Source of the DNA: Zopfochytrium polystomum
Taxonomy: Eukaryota > Chytridiomycota > Chytridiomycetes > Chytridiales > Chytridiaceae
Reading direction: 5' to 3'
NCBI GenBank assembly: GCA_025765615.1
Contig: JAIVFJ010000152.1
Span: forward strand, 62,001 to 126,000
DNA length: 64,000 nt
Below, piece after piece: positions 42,353 to 54,405 of this stretch. The notes beneath the pieces are model-generated. The model was given only the letters and a program-made list of their open reading frames with translations, was not told where the DNA came from and ran no database searches. Position 1 is the stretch's first letter. The number at the start of each line of letters is the position of its first letter. The translations under genes and the position numbers were made by a program.

Positions 42353-43929
42353 ATGTCGAACCCGACCCCGAACCTCGCCCACCTCTTGCCGTCGACGGTC
42401 TCGGCGGTGGTGACCTCGTGGCTGGCCGAGGACGTGCCGGGCTTCGACTACGGCGGCTTTGTCGTCGGCGAGGCCGAGCAGGTCGCCGTGCTGTACGGCA
42501 AGGCAAAGGTATACTAATACTAGTACTTTACACAATACACACACACACAGCAGCAGTGAGCTCGCACTGTTGCGTGCGTGCCGTGAGTGCGTGTGTGACC
42601 GTGCCGGGTGTGTGTGAGAGCGTGCTCGTGTGTGCGTTCCGCGCGTTCCCGCCAGATCAGATCGCCGGGACATCGCATCTTGGGGTGCAGGCTTTGAATG
42701 GGATCCCGTTCAGCTGACCCTCCTCCTTGATCCATCCCTCCCTTCGCCTTCTCCCCAAAAGGGTGTCCTGGCCGGAGTCCCGTTCTTTGACGAAGTGTTC
42801 CGTCAGGTCGGCTGCACGTAAGTGGCTTTAACCTCTTTTTTTTTTTGGTGTCAACATTCTCTCCGCCTCCTGATCGATGAACATTCTCCCTCCCACACAT
42901 TGATTCAAATAAAAAAATAAACAACTTATATATGCACATAGGGTGACCTGGCACCAGGCCGAAGGCAGCGTCGTGGACCCGTCCACGAGCGCAAACGGTC
43001 GGGTTGCGGTCGCGACGGTGCGCGGCAAGGCGCGGCACCTGCTGCTCGGGGAGCGCCCGGCGCTGAACATGCTGGCGCGCGCCAGCGGGATCGCGACGCG
43101 GTAAGACGGGGACTTTGCTGTGATTGGGTTTTTTTCTTTGTTCGACTCCTTACACGAGCGGCAGGGCGAGGAAGCTCCGCGAGCTGAAAGACCGCGCGGG
43201 ATGGAAGGGCGTGATCGCGGCGACGCGCAAGACGACGCCGGGTAAGGGACTTTTTCGCGTCTGTTTTTGGAAACTGGGGAAGAAACCAAAACAAGACTGG
43301 GAAACTGATTTAATCTTTATTGACGCTTGCGCTCCCCCCGTGGGGCCAGGCTTCCGCCTCGTGGAAAAGTACGCGATGCTCGTGGGCGGCGTGGACACGC
43401 ACCGGATGGACCTGTCGTCGATGATCATGCTCAAGGACAACCACATCTGGTCGACGGGGTCGATCACGTCCGCGGTGGCGGCAGCGCGGTCGGCGGGCGG
43501 GTTCGCGCTCAAGATCGAGGTCGAGTGCCGGAACGAGGCGGAGGCGGACGAGGCGATCGCGGCGGGCGCGGACGTGGTGATGCTGGACAACTTTGACGGC
43601 GCGGGCATCCGCGCGGCCGCGGCGGCGCTGCGGGAGCGGTGGCGCGGAAAGAGGGAGTTTTTGATCGAGGGCAGCGGCGGGCTGACCGAGGAGAACGTCG
43701 AGGCGTACTTTTGCCCGGGTGAGTTTTGTTGTTTTTGTTTTGGTTTGTTTTGGTTTGTTTTTTTTTTTTTTTTTTTTTTTTGTTTTTTTTTTTGGAGGGT
43801 TTTTTTTTTTTTTGGTGTTCTTACTGTCTTGGCAACCACACCACAGACGTCGACATTCTCAGCTTTGGTTCGATCACGCAGAGCGTGCCGCACATTGACT
43901 TTTCGCTCAAGGTCCAGCCGGCAAAGTAA
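42353..43929 (+). CDS. BNA6: Nicotinate-nucleotide pyrophosphorylase (quinolinate phosphoribosyltransferase)
   Basis: Six exons with fully consistent phases: 42353-42508, 42762-42817, 42942-43100, 43165-43241, 43350-43718, 43847-43929; about 299 residues, the normal length. The enzyme converts quinolinate and PRPP to nicotinate mononucleotide in de novo NAD synthesis. The alpha/beta sandwich N-domain holds [22 protein letters not shown] and the helix [17 protein letters not shown]. The barrel domain carries the hallmark motifs [44 protein letters not shown] and [12 protein letters not shown], ending in [20 protein letters not shown]. The Arg, Lys, His, Glu and Asp substrate ligands of the family appear conserved. 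Intron 5 contains long poly-T runs. The gene lies immediately downstream of a Helitron terminus but shows no disruption. Confidence 0.96.
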
Positions 43930-44726
43930 AACCTCCCTCCCGCGCACCGCCGCCCAATCGGCGAAAAAAAAAAAAAACAAAAAAAAAAAAAAAGAAACGC
44001 TTCTTTCTCTCTCGCACTCGTTTCCTTCCGCCCGTTTGGGTTTGGAACACTCACTCTTTGACCCCGCATCTACCGACCTTGACCCAATGCTCCTTCCCCT
44101 CGCCCCCTACCCCCGCCCACTGGCCCCCCGCCCGCACAGCATCTCCCACTCCGTTGCCTGTCGTTTGAGTTTTTTCTTTTCTTTTTCCTTTTCTGTTGCT
44201 TTTGTTGTTGGTTCTCCTGAGTTGGTCCGTCAAGGCGGTCGGCCGAACCGCCCAAGCGTCGGGGAAAAAAAGAAGAGAAGCGAAAAGCACAGGGGAAAGA
44301 AGAAACGCAAATCACAAGGATTGCAGGGGTTTCCAATCTGGCGCTAAATGCATGCGAGCTTGCCCTTTTTCAATTTTGGTGTGTGGTTTGAATGTGCCAC
44401 TGATAGTTTTACAAGTCATCCAACAGAAACTATTATTTTAATAGCCCTCGCTCGTAGCCCCCCTCCCCCTCCCCCGCTCTGGCTGGCTGGAACCGTGCGC
44501 CCCCAAAACTCCGCCTCTCCGTGAAAAGACAATTTATACACTGTCCCATCGTCGCTCTCCGATTCCAAATAACAACAGAGGAACAAGCACACTCCGTGCC
44601 CGTCCCCGGCAGTCACAAATTCTGTTGCCCACAGGGTTCATGGGCCAGCGGCACAGCAATTATGGGGGAGACAGACGCCATTGGCCTGCCGCCGCAGTCT
44701 TTCCCCCCGCAGGCCCCTCGATGGCG
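43930..44726. other. Intergenic region
   Basis: 3' flank of QPRT with two A-runs at 43963-43993. No gene is supported. The transposon relic begins at about 44727. Confidence 0.45.
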
Positions 44727-45416
44727 TTAGGCGAAACAGACTGGTTAGCAGCAAGAGGCAGAATTAAGACAGATCTGAACCTATTGTGACTGTCAGTTAT
44801 TGTTCTAAACAATGCCCATGAGGAGAGCAAGCCATTGCCAATGCAGACCATGCACTGGTTTGCACTGTTGACAAATTCTCCAAGTATTCAGCGGAAGGGA
44901 AACTCAGTGTAAACAATTTCCTTCTCCTTTGCTCAAGCAGATAATATAGGAGAGATTTTTACCCTGTGCCAGTTGCGCTTGCCTAGCAGCTATTATAGCA
45001 TGCATATCATCATTATGTATCAATAGTTCCAAACAATCTCTATGGACTGACTGCCACTGAGCAAGCTAATGCTGGACCAATTGTGGCTGTCGTAGCAACT
45101 GTCAAATACCAGATTCAGCATCACATCATGACTGCATCAGAGCTCATGAATGCTGTGCTGAAGATGCATGCCACCTTCATCAAGGAAAACAAAACAGCTT
45201 GGTCAGCTTTGATGATCAGGCTCCCAGAGACCTCGCACTTGTTTGAGCTCTGCCACAACATTCACCTCGATTGAGATTGTGTGGCTGCCATTCACCGAAC
45301 ATTCCACAATGCCTGCCCATCCAGCTCAATTGATGATTTTGAAAACAGATGGTCGGGGCTGCAGCTACACACAGACACTCAAAGCTCCTTGCATTACCAA
45401 GACTCAGCCAGACTGT
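44727..45416. mobile_element. Truncated LTR (family B) plus coding remnant
   Basis: About 300 bp matches the 5' three-quarters of the family B LTR (for example the stretch around GGTTAGCAGCAAGAGGCA). It is followed by about 380 bp of degenerate coding sequence on the plus strand: ASELMNAVLKMHATFIKENK, TSHLFELCHNIHLD, a stop, then FHNACPSSSIDDFENRW. This looks like a gag- or transposase-type remnant, perhaps the internal part of the family B element. The family is not certain. Confidence 0.5.
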
Positions 45417-45587
45417 TAGGTAGTACTCACAATGTGTGAGTCCTAGTTTAGAGTTCAGTTGTAGTTCCCCCTATGCTAGACACTACGACCAGACCTGATA
45501 CGAAGATCTCATATATGCAGTACATGTGGTCTGTAGGGGCAAGATTCTGATTCCCATGCTCCAGCTGTGCTGCATGAAGCTGTTTGT

Positions 45588-46500
45588 GAGACTATACTCA
45601 CTCCTTTGACCCTGGGATTTGGGCCCTCGAGTGAGGGAAAGCAAAAAATAGGCTAAAACTAACGTTATTGGGCTGTTGTCTTGGGGTGTTTCAACCCTAC
45701 TACTTGCCTAGTCCACAAAGTATCCCTACTGATCTGTCCAACAGGGGTCTCAAACACAAAGAATGAACAATCAGAGGGACAATCCTCTGAAGGATTGGTG
45801 TGGGAGCACCAATTGCTCATGTGGATGATGTGGGCCAGTGCGAGGGGAAACAGAAGGGCACTCCCAAGGGTGCAACACAACTGCAGAATAAAGAGAGAGA
45901 AGAGGGAAATGGGGGTTTTTATCAAGGAACCTAATCTCAAACGTAACAGGAGCAGTTAATAGCGACAGGACAGACATGGTGCAACCTAGCGCCCCTTGTC
46001 ACAGACAGTGCTGCAGGAGCCCTTGTGGTCGCCAGCGACGAGGGGGAGAGAGAGAAGGGAGTTGACTATGTAGGGGTCAGAAGGTTACCAGCAGGCAGCT
46101 TGCACGCAGAAACACCTGCAATCATACATGCACCCTGCCAGGCTGCGTTGGCACAATCACTCAACAAACAGGCTTTATTGCATTGCACTTGTACTCACAC
46201 ATCTCATTCTCACAGCAACAGGACCAAGGCAGGCACTTGTAGATCGAACACTCAGGTGTCAGGGACCGCGCAGGGTGCAGCCACCAACACCCTCGCAGGG
46301 TCGACAACGCCACCGCTGTTGCCTCCTCAGCAGGCAAGCGCCTGTGATCCTCACTCCAACACAGAGCCAGCAGTGTCACACAGTCAGTGGTGGGGCCAGC
46401 AGCATTCCCCACCCACGGCCCCTTAAGAGGAGCCCCCAAAGGGACCATGTACTCACCTGGGTTCGTACCACCTCTCACTACCCTCACTGTCGCAAGCCAG
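45588..46500. repeat. Dispersed repeat R, copy 1
   Basis: About 0.9 kb that recurs rearranged elsewhere. Its first 550 bp matches the centre of the foldback element (about 52042-52601) in reverse. The remainder matches the right arm (52602-53000) in the same orientation. A partial forward copy lies at 50911-51153. No coding capacity is evident. Confidence 0.7.
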
Positions 46501-46529
46501 ATGGTATACCCCAATTTAGGCTGAAGAAA

Positions 46530-46935
46530 GCAAGAAGCTTGGAGTCCTTTTGAAGGGCAGCAGTTTCCCAAGATCAGCGTCCTCATCAAAGTAAACTGAC
46601 TGCTGGTCAGGGAGAACACAACCAATCTTGTGACGAAGCGAGTCCAGCCTTGCATGTGGAGCTGGAAGACTCTCCAGCAGGCCTCCTAGGCACTCACGTA
46701 GCAGGCACCAAGTAGCTTGTTGATCTCATCAACGCAGACAGCAATTTGTCCAGAGCCAACTGCCACCCTTGCTCTGTCATGGCCCCTGTGCAAGTATTTC
46801 ATGAGGTATTCCCTCATGATGTGGTTTGCATGGTTCAACTACCCACACACAGAGCAGCCAGCAATGACAACCGTTGACTTACTTTTCCAGCACTGCATGA
46901 CGAGTTTTGATTGGGCACCAAAGACAAAAAATTAA
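46530..46935 (-). pseudogene. Helitron Rep/helicase fragment
   Basis: On the minus strand the fragment reads IMREYLMKYLHRGHDRARVA, VDEINKLLGACYVSA, a stop, then EACWRVFQLHMQG and, one frame over, LPDQQSVYFDEDADL. This run (KY.H.GHDRA.V...DEI...L.ARYVSASEA.WR.F...LPDQQ.V.F) is characteristic of the Helitron Rep/helicase-like domain between Rep and PIF1. It has at least two stops and a frameshift. It is probably part of the same Helitron family as the two PIF1 copies, but lies in opposite orientation. Confidence 0.72.
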
Positions 46936-47409
46936 CATACCCCAACCTCACCTCCTTGGATATTGGTAATCCAGCGCCCAGGCAACCTGTTGCTGGATTG
47001 AAAGGAGGGTAGCATACCACAATGAACGTATGTAGTGGTAGGCCACGTAGCGTTCGTGTGCGACACGGTGACAGGAAGACAGACAGCCTGTTGACTGCTA
47101 CAGACAGGTAGGCACTGGCTCCAAAGTACTCACAGAATCCAGAGGGATAAATACAAACAGCCCATTGATTCCAAAAAGAGACAGAGAGTGACAACTCGTA
47201 GATTGATAGGTGGACAACAGTCAGATACGGCTGAGAGACAGAGGGGGAAAAGTGTATTTGAGTCAGGGGGCTCCGGGCTGCCGCCTGTTTTTTTCAGTGT
47301 ATTGATGATGTACCATGAAAACAGCGATGGATCACATAGAACTTCTTCGGTCATCGCCCCGAAAAGAAAGAGGGGAATGAAGGATAGAGGGACGACCGAC
47401 ACCCACACC
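46936..47409. other. Spacer between repeat block and monooxygenase gene
   Basis: No gene is seen. GAC/CGT triplet runs begin at 47418 inside the adjacent coding exon. The AT-to-GC compositional step falls near 47.3 kb. Confidence 0.4.
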
Positions 47410-50400
47410 TTAATCTTCGTCGTCGTCGTCGTCGTCGTCGTCCCCGTCAAACTCCTCGCCGTCCCAGTCCTCGACCTTCACCATGCCATAAACGTCGTCG
47501 CCGCCCGCGTCCCCCCCACCGGTCGCCGCAGTCGCCGCCTTCGCCGTCCCTCCGCCTCTTCCTCCGAGCTTGGCCACCATCGCCTTGGCCGCACCAAGCC
47601 ACGAGCCGCCGCCGCCGCCGGGCCTGTCGGCGGTCCAGGCCGCCGCCGCGCCAACGGCCATCAAGTGCCGCCCCCGCCCCCACCTCCCGCCTCCTTGCCG
47701 CCACCGGCCCAGCACCAGCAGCGCCACCGCCAACGCCGCCGCAAGCGCCACCGTCGCAACCGTCGCCATCGTCGCCACCACGGAAAACTGCGGCGCAGCA
47801 GCAGCGCCTGCCCCCGCCTCCGTCGTGCTCGCACCTGCACCGGCCGCCGCCGCAGCCGCCGACGCCTCGCCGTCGACCGCAAGCAGCGCCAGCCACCGCC
47901 CCGTGTCCACGGGCCCACCGCCCACCCCAACGCCCTCAACTGCACACGCCGGCGTCATGGCCATCGTCGGCCCGCCTCCCCCGCCGTCGCCGTCTCCGCC
48001 CGCGCCCGTCAGCGCCGCCATCTCCGCCGTGCGGTTAAACTCGACCACGTCGCCCTGCGCGCGCAGCTTCTCGAAAAACCTGCCGCCGCCCTCCGCCGCC
48101 GCCACAATGTTCTCCATCCGCCCGCACACCGCGTAGTTCCCCGCTGTCGCCGGGTCCAAGCCGTCCGCCAACTCGCCCACCACGCGCCCCATGTCCATAC
48201 ATACCTCCACCCGCCTCGGCTTGGGCACGACCGGCACGTACACGTTGCACATCTCCCACACCACGTCGTGCGACGACGCCCCGCGCGTCGGCCGGTACGT
48301 GCACCGCGTCAGCAGCGAGTCCCCCCGCTGGATCGCGGCCGCCTGCAGCGACGGCACCGCAGAGGGCCCCTGGAACCCGTAGTCGTAGTGCCGCGCGCGG
48401 CTTAGCGTCCCCACGCGCTGCCCACCGCGCGCCACGTCGATCCACGCCGTGTCGCCGAGGTTGTGCATGTGGAAGAAGATGCCCAGGGGCGTCGTCGCCG
48501 CCGCGTCCAGTCGCGACAGGCACGCCGACGGGCACACGTTGGCGACGGTTTGCGGCAGGTCGTAGTTGGGTACCAAGTGCGGCTGGTCGGCGTAGAACCC
48601 GACGATCAGAAACCCGAGGTCGTGCGTGCGCAGGTGCTCGGTGTAGTACAGACGGAACCCGGACCGGTCCACGACCGGCACGAGCGACGACGGTGACGAC
48701 GGCACGGCAACTGCGTCGCCGCGTGGGCTCTTGGCGCCGCCGGTGGCCTTTGCGGCCTTCACGGCAGCCGCTTTCGCGGCCTTCTCGGCCGCCAGAGCGG
48801 CGTCGACGGTCTCCCTGTCGACCTTGTAGTGCACCTGCAAGACGGCGTACCGCGGCAGGCCCTCCCCGCCGCCAAACGCGATGCCGGCGTCGTACCACGT
48901 GGGGATGTCCAGCTCCTTTGCGCCGCGCGACCACGACGTGATCAGCTCCCTGCACTCGACCATCTCGTCGCAGTCGTAGGGCTCGTACAGCGGCGGCAGC
49001 TTGCCGCCGGCGCCCGCGCCAAAGGGCCCTCCTTCCCCGAGGCAGCCAAACACAAACATGTGGTGCACGAGGTCCGAATCGACGAGCGCCTTTTGCCGCA
49101 GGAAGTGGTACTTTGGGCGGTCGTGCGGCAGCTCCAGCCGCATGCACTGGTACGTGTCCTGCGTGGTCAGCGGGACGGTGAAGTTAGTCATCCGGATGTC
49201 GTGCTCGCGCAATTCCAGGTCTGCCAGCGGCGGCGCGGTTTCTTTCCGCCGGTCCTCAAAAAATGTGAGCGTGTGGTGCCCACGGTGCGTCGGTCCGTGG
49301 TACGACAGCTTTGGGCCGGAGCCGTACGCCCTGTGCGGGTGTGTGTGAGTGTGCGTGTGTGTGTGTGTGTGTGTGTATTGGTGTGCGTGTATGTGGGGGT
49401 TGTTCGGGAGTGACCAGGGTAAGACAGTGCATGACAGCCGCTTGTGTGGCTGTCTTGCATCCACACTTGCGCTGATCTCTGTCTGTCTGCCTCTCTCCGT
49501 CTCTCTCGCTCTTTCTCTATCTCACCACATGCACACACACACTCACCCACACACACTCTCTCCCTTTCAGTCATACTCACCAAACGAGTACGCTCCTCCA
49601 GCCCTCCAGGATTGGGTTGTCGCCCTGGTCGCACGTGTCGAGGTTGCGCGCAAACTCAAAGCTTACTACGGCTTGCTGCTGTTGATGTTCGCCGCCGCCG
49701 ACAGGCCTCTGCGCAACTTCCACAGACACCCACCGAGGTTGGCGCAGCAGGTACACGTCCTGGTGCTCGCTGGACGACGGCCGCACGTAGTCGCCAGAGT
49801 ACATGTCCGTCAGCGTAAAGTTGAGCGACGTCGACGACGAGGACGATGAACCACCGTCACCACCACCGTCTTCGTCCTCGTCGCCGTCAACGTCGAGGGT
49901 CGACGTCGTCGTCCACGCCGGCACCTGAAGCGCCCAAATGTCTGCGCCGCGCATCCCGCCTTGGTCCGAAATGCCTAGCGCCAGCCACATTGGCGTGAAC
50001 GGCGACGGCGGCGGCGGTCGTAGTGGTGCCGTCTGCGATGTCGGCGGTGGTGGTGGTGGTGGCGGTAGGAGCGGGAGATCTGTGTCGACGCCAAACACGA
50101 TCGAGGGGGTAGTGTTTGTGTTCGAGCTGCTGCTGCTGTTGTCGTTGCCGCCGCCGTCGACGATGCGCCAGTGCAGCGCGATGCGCGGCGAGATGAGCTC
50201 GCAGTGCGGAAAGACGGCGCGGGAGTAGTGTGCATGGCAGGCTACTCCGGCCGCCGTGGCGCTGTCGCTGTTGCTACTGTTGTTGCTGGGGGTTGCTGTT
50301 TGCGTTGGAGACTGCGGTGATGGTGATGGCGATGGCGGTAAAGACGACGGAAGAAGACTGAGGGGTGGTGGAGCTGTGGAGGCTGACGGCGAGGCGGCGG

Positions 50401-50458
50401 CGGGGGCCGGGGCGGCGGCGGCGCGGACGGCGCCATCACCGTCAACGGACGGCTTCAT
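47410..50458 (-). CDS. DOMON - copper type II ascorbate-dependent monooxygenase (DBH/MOXD-like)
   Basis: Two exons, 50458-49581 and 49330-47410, joined phase-2 to give ...RSVLVWAYGSGPK...; about 932 residues. After a Pro/Ser-rich head, exon 1 encodes a DOMON-like domain (AVFPHCELISPRIALHWRI; MWLALGISDQGGMRGADIWA; WVSVEVAQRP). Exon 2 begins the monooxygenase core. The CuA (CuH) histidines are in DSDLVHHMFVFGC and YAVLQVHYKV. The CuB (CuM) ligands are in GIFFHMHNLG and, as Met, in SHDVVWEMCNVYV. RTHDLGFLIVGFY and RGDSLLTRCTYRPTRG are also family-typical, and paired cysteines are conserved. Then come a stalk, one transmembrane helix (VALAAALAVALLVLG), a Gly/Ala-rich segment and an acidic Asp tail. 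It should hydroxylate a small or peptide substrate in the secretory or extracellular space using ascorbate. No N-terminal signal is seen, so a short 5' exon may be missing. Confidence 0.88.
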
Positions 50459-50910
50459 TGTTATTACTGTATGTACGTTCACAAGAGACAAAGAAACAAG
50501 GAAAAAAAATTGCCAGTGGTTATTTATTATTTGGGGATTTATTTGGGGATGGTTCAAGTGCTCTCCTTTCTCTTTTATTCTCGGGAAAGTCTCGTGGCAA
50601 TCAACCCACAATAAAGCATCTTTATTTGCTTCTAGTTGTGCTCTCCTATTTTACTTCCAGTTGCGTTCCTCCATACGAGCAGTCCAAGTTTGGATGGACC
50701 TGTTTGTTTCACTTGCGGCTGGCAGCCGAAGAGTTTCTCCAAGGGTATGAACAACACACTGCTGTTCCGATTGGGAAGAAACCACATACCTCAGCAACTT
50801 CACGACATCGTCTAGCGCTGAATCAGAACGCCAGGTTTCCGAACGAGTAGCAGCCATCTGCTTGAAGCCATCAGCCATTGCAACCATTCCCTCTTTCACC
50901 GCAGAACGGG
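50459..50910. other. Spacer upstream of the monooxygenase gene
   Basis: No gene is supported. It should contain the monooxygenase promoter. The dispersed repeat begins at about 50911. Confidence 0.4.
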
Positions 50911-51153
50911 GTTTCTTATCTCAGGAACCTAATCTCAAATACAACAGGAGCAGTTAATAGCGACAGGACGGACAGGGCACAACCTAGCGCCCCTTGTCGC
51001 AGACAGTGCTGTGGGAGCCCTCGTCGTCGCCAGCGACGGGGGGGGAGAGAGTAGGGAGTCGACTATGTAGGGGTCAGAAGGTCACCAGCAGGGAACTCGC
51101 ACGCGGAAACACCTGTGATCGTACATGCACCCCACCAGGCTGTGTCAGCACGA
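50911..51153. repeat. Dispersed repeat R, partial copy 2
   Basis: About 240 bp matching 45915-46155 in the same orientation (TAGCGACAGGACGGACAGG, TAGCGCCCCTTGTCGCAGAC and so on). It is cut off at 51154 by the left end of the foldback element. Confidence 0.75.
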
Positions 51154-53205
51154 TGTGAGACTACACCGAGGTCTCAGTGATAAAGTCTAGGATTTTATTC
51201 GCAAAAACAAGCGTACCTGTCATAAAACCGCAAGGATCGGGACCCCTATTATTGCTCCCAGTTCTTTAGTTTCCAAGGCGTTATCAAAGTGTATTTGCGG
51301 CTAACCCGTCTTTATTATTGGGTCTGCTTTTACTACTTTCGTCTTAACAGTTTCCGTTGCACCAGGGTTTTCTCAACATATTTTCTTTTTTGGTGACTAA
51401 CGGAGACTGCCCGACTGCCTAGGGATGGGGTGCCTGACAGGCCGTACCCCAAGCCCGCCTAATTTATTATTTATTTTTGGCACTTGTACATACATGCATA
51501 GGGTTGGGGGGGACTTGGAGCATTTGTGGTGGATGCTCCAAGTCAGGGGGGTTGACTTGTCAATTTTCTCTCTCTCTGTTTTTGGGCCATTTCTCTTTTT
51601 CCTTTTTTCTTCAATCTGATTTCTGTCCATTGGCACCAATACAGAGTTCCTTCAAATCCATCTGGCTTGCAAAGGTGAGGGTAGTGAGAGATGGTACACA
51701 CCTGGGTGTGTACATGGTCCCTTCGTGGGGCTCCTCTTAAGGGGCCGTGGGTGGGGAATGCAGCTGGCCCCACCAGCGACTGTGTGACATTGCCGGCTCT
51801 GTGTTGGAGTGAGGATCCCTGGCGCTTGCCCGCTGCGACGACGGTGGTGGTGGTGGTGGCGACGACGGCGTCGTTGTCCCCCACCTTCCCGTCCCCCGCG
51901 AGGGTGTTGGTGGCTGCGCCCGGTGCAGCCCCCGACGCCTGAGAGTTCGATCTACAAGCGCCTGCCTCGGTCCTATTGCTGTGAGGGCGAGATGTGTGAG
52001 TACTAGTGCGATGCGATAAAGCCCGTTGGTCGAGTGATCGTGCCGACGCAGCCCGGCGGGGTGCGTGTACGATTGCAGGTGTTTCCGCGTGCGAGTTCCC
52101 TGCTGGCGACCTTCCGACCCCTACATAGTCGACTCCCTTCTCTCTCTCCCCCCCGTCGCTGGCGACGACGAGGGCTCCTGCAGCACTGTCCGCGACGAGG
52201 GGCGCTAGGTCGCGCCCTGTCCGTCCCGTCGCTATTAACCGCTCCTGTTGTATTTGAGATTAGGTTCCTGAGATAAAAACCCCCGTTTCCCTCTTCTCTC
52301 TCTTTATTCTGCAGTTGTGTTGCGCCCTCGGGAGTGCCCTTCCGTTTCCCCTCGCATCGGCCCGCGGCCCCGCGAGTAATCAGTGCTCTGGCACCGATCC
52401 TTCAGAGGATTGTCCCTCTGAATGTTCATTCTTTGTGTTTGAGACCCCTGTTAGACAGATCAGTAGGGATACTTCGTGGACTAGGCAAGTAGTGGGGTTG
52501 AAACACCCCCTAGACAACAGCCCAATAAAGTTAGTTTTAGCCTATTATTTGCTTTCCCTCACTCTAGGGCCCAGATCCCAGGGTCAAAGGAGTGAGTATA
52601 GTCTCACAACGATCACTCGACCAATGGGCTTTATTGCATTGCACTCGTACTCACACATCTCACTCTCACAGCAATAGGACCAAGGCAGGCACTCGTAGAT
52701 CAAACTCTCAGGTGTTGGGAGCTGCACCTAGCACGGCCACCAACACCCTCACAGGGATGGGAAGGTTGGGGACGACGATGCCATCGTTGTCGCAGCAGGC
52801 AAGTGCCTGTGATCCTCACTCCAAGCAGAGCCAGCAGTGTCACACAGTCAGTGGTGGGCCCACTGAATTCCCCACCCACGGCCCCTTAAGAGGAGCCCCT
52901 GAAGGGACCATGTACTCAGCTGGGTGCATACCACCTCTCACTACCCGCACCATCACGAGCCAGATGGATTTGAAGGGACCTGTATTGGTGCCAAAGGACA
53001 GAAATCAGATTGAAGAAAAAAGGAAAAAGAGAAATGGCCCAAAAACAGAGAGAGAGAAAATTGACAAGTCAATCCCCTGACTTGGAGCATCCACCACAAA
53101 GTGTATGTACAAGTGCCGAAAATAAATAAGTTTTATGACAGGTACACTTGTTTTTGCAAATAAAGTCCCTAGATTTTATCACTGAGACCTTGGTGTAGTC
53201 TCACA
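51154..53205. mobile_element. Foldback element of about 2.05 kb with long inverted repeats
   Basis: The ends are mirror images: it begins TGTGAGACTACACCGAGGTC and ends with the reverse complement. The arms run inward from 51154 to about 52040 and from 53205 to about 52602. Matches include the 75-bp terminal stretch, the segment around 51520-51760 with 52890-53080, and 51960-52040 with 52602-52690. The loop of about 560 bp is itself a reverse copy of repeat R (45588-46140). The left arm contains about 240 bp missing from the right. No transposase is encoded, so it is non-autonomous or a product of nested insertion. Confidence 0.65.
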
Positions 53206-53455
53206 CTCTCACTCTCACACTCTCTCTCTATTTCTTTCTCTGTCCCTCTCTCTCTTTCTCTGTTTCTCTCTCTGTTCCTCTATCTCTCTCTCTCTCCCTC
53301 TCTCTCTCTCTCGCTCTCGCCCGTCTTCCAAGCGCTAAAGAATTAGGGGGACCCAACTAAGATGACCTTTTCCAACTGCAACAACTGCAAAAATCGCAGA
53401 ACCACTTGGCCATCACCTACTCAAACCAGAACTCATCAAGTCATCTATGTCAAAA
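53206..53455. other. CT-rich spacer
   Basis: A CT microsatellite runs at about 53208-53320, followed by the left margin of Helitron copy B. The exact junction is not defined. Confidence 0.5.
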
Positions 53456-54405
53456 CTGCATTGAGGCTGCTGGCCGCATCCCTGCAGAGTTTGTCAACCT
53501 CGCTGAGCAACTTCCCCACCCTGCCGCAGCTGGAAGAGTTCCAGCCTGAGCCTCTGCTGGCGCTGGAAGGCCAGCTTCAGCTGATTTTGCAAAGGCTAAA
53601 CTCGGACTACAACCAGCACCAGCTGGAGGCAGTTGTGGCAAATGCTGAAAGGAGCTTCAACCAGGAGCAGGCCTTTGCTTACAGGGCAGTGGTGGATGCT
53701 GTTGAGAAATGTGGACAACCTGAAGTGGTGCCTCCCCCAGAAGGTCGAATCTTTTATCTTCAGGGAGTGCGAGGATGTGGCAAGACCTTTGTCTACAATG
53801 CCATCTTGGCAAAAAGTCGGCAGCAGTCAAGGCTGCTTTGGTCAGGGCAGGATTGCTCATGCTGTAGCTTCTTCAGGAATAGCTGTGCTTCTACTGGCTG
53901 GTGGGACAACTGCCCACTCTCGATTTGCCATCCCCATAGAGCTTGATGCTGACTCTCAGTCTGACATCAAAATGTCCACCAACTGTGCACTGGAGCTGTA
54001 CTTGGCTGATCTCATTGCATTGGATGAGATATCCATGCTCAACTCCTTGGCACTGGATGTCATTGACAGAGTCCTGCGGGATGTTGTCAGGCCCTCGAAT
54101 CCTAAGATGGCTGAAACCCTGTTTGGAGGAAAAGTGGTGCTTCTTGGGGGCGACTTTCAGCAGACTGCACCTGTTGTGTCCAACGCCACAAAGACCATGA
54201 TCCTGAAGGCTTCCTGCAAGCTCTCAAACCTTTGGAGGCATGTCAGGATGCTTGAGCGAGAACCAACATGAGACTTGAGCAGGGAACGGCAAATCAGAAT
54301 GCCGTTGACTTTGCAGGAAGGTTGGGTTGCCTTGGCAGGGGCAGCCTGCAGCAGTTTGACACTCCAAATGGAGCATCCAATCATGTCATTGTCCCAGACT
54401 ACATC

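Noticed and set aside
43730..44347. Read-through frame extending QPRT beyond its fifth exon
   Set aside because: It runs through long poly-T intron sequence. Splicing to 43847-43929 restores the conserved C-terminus and normal length.
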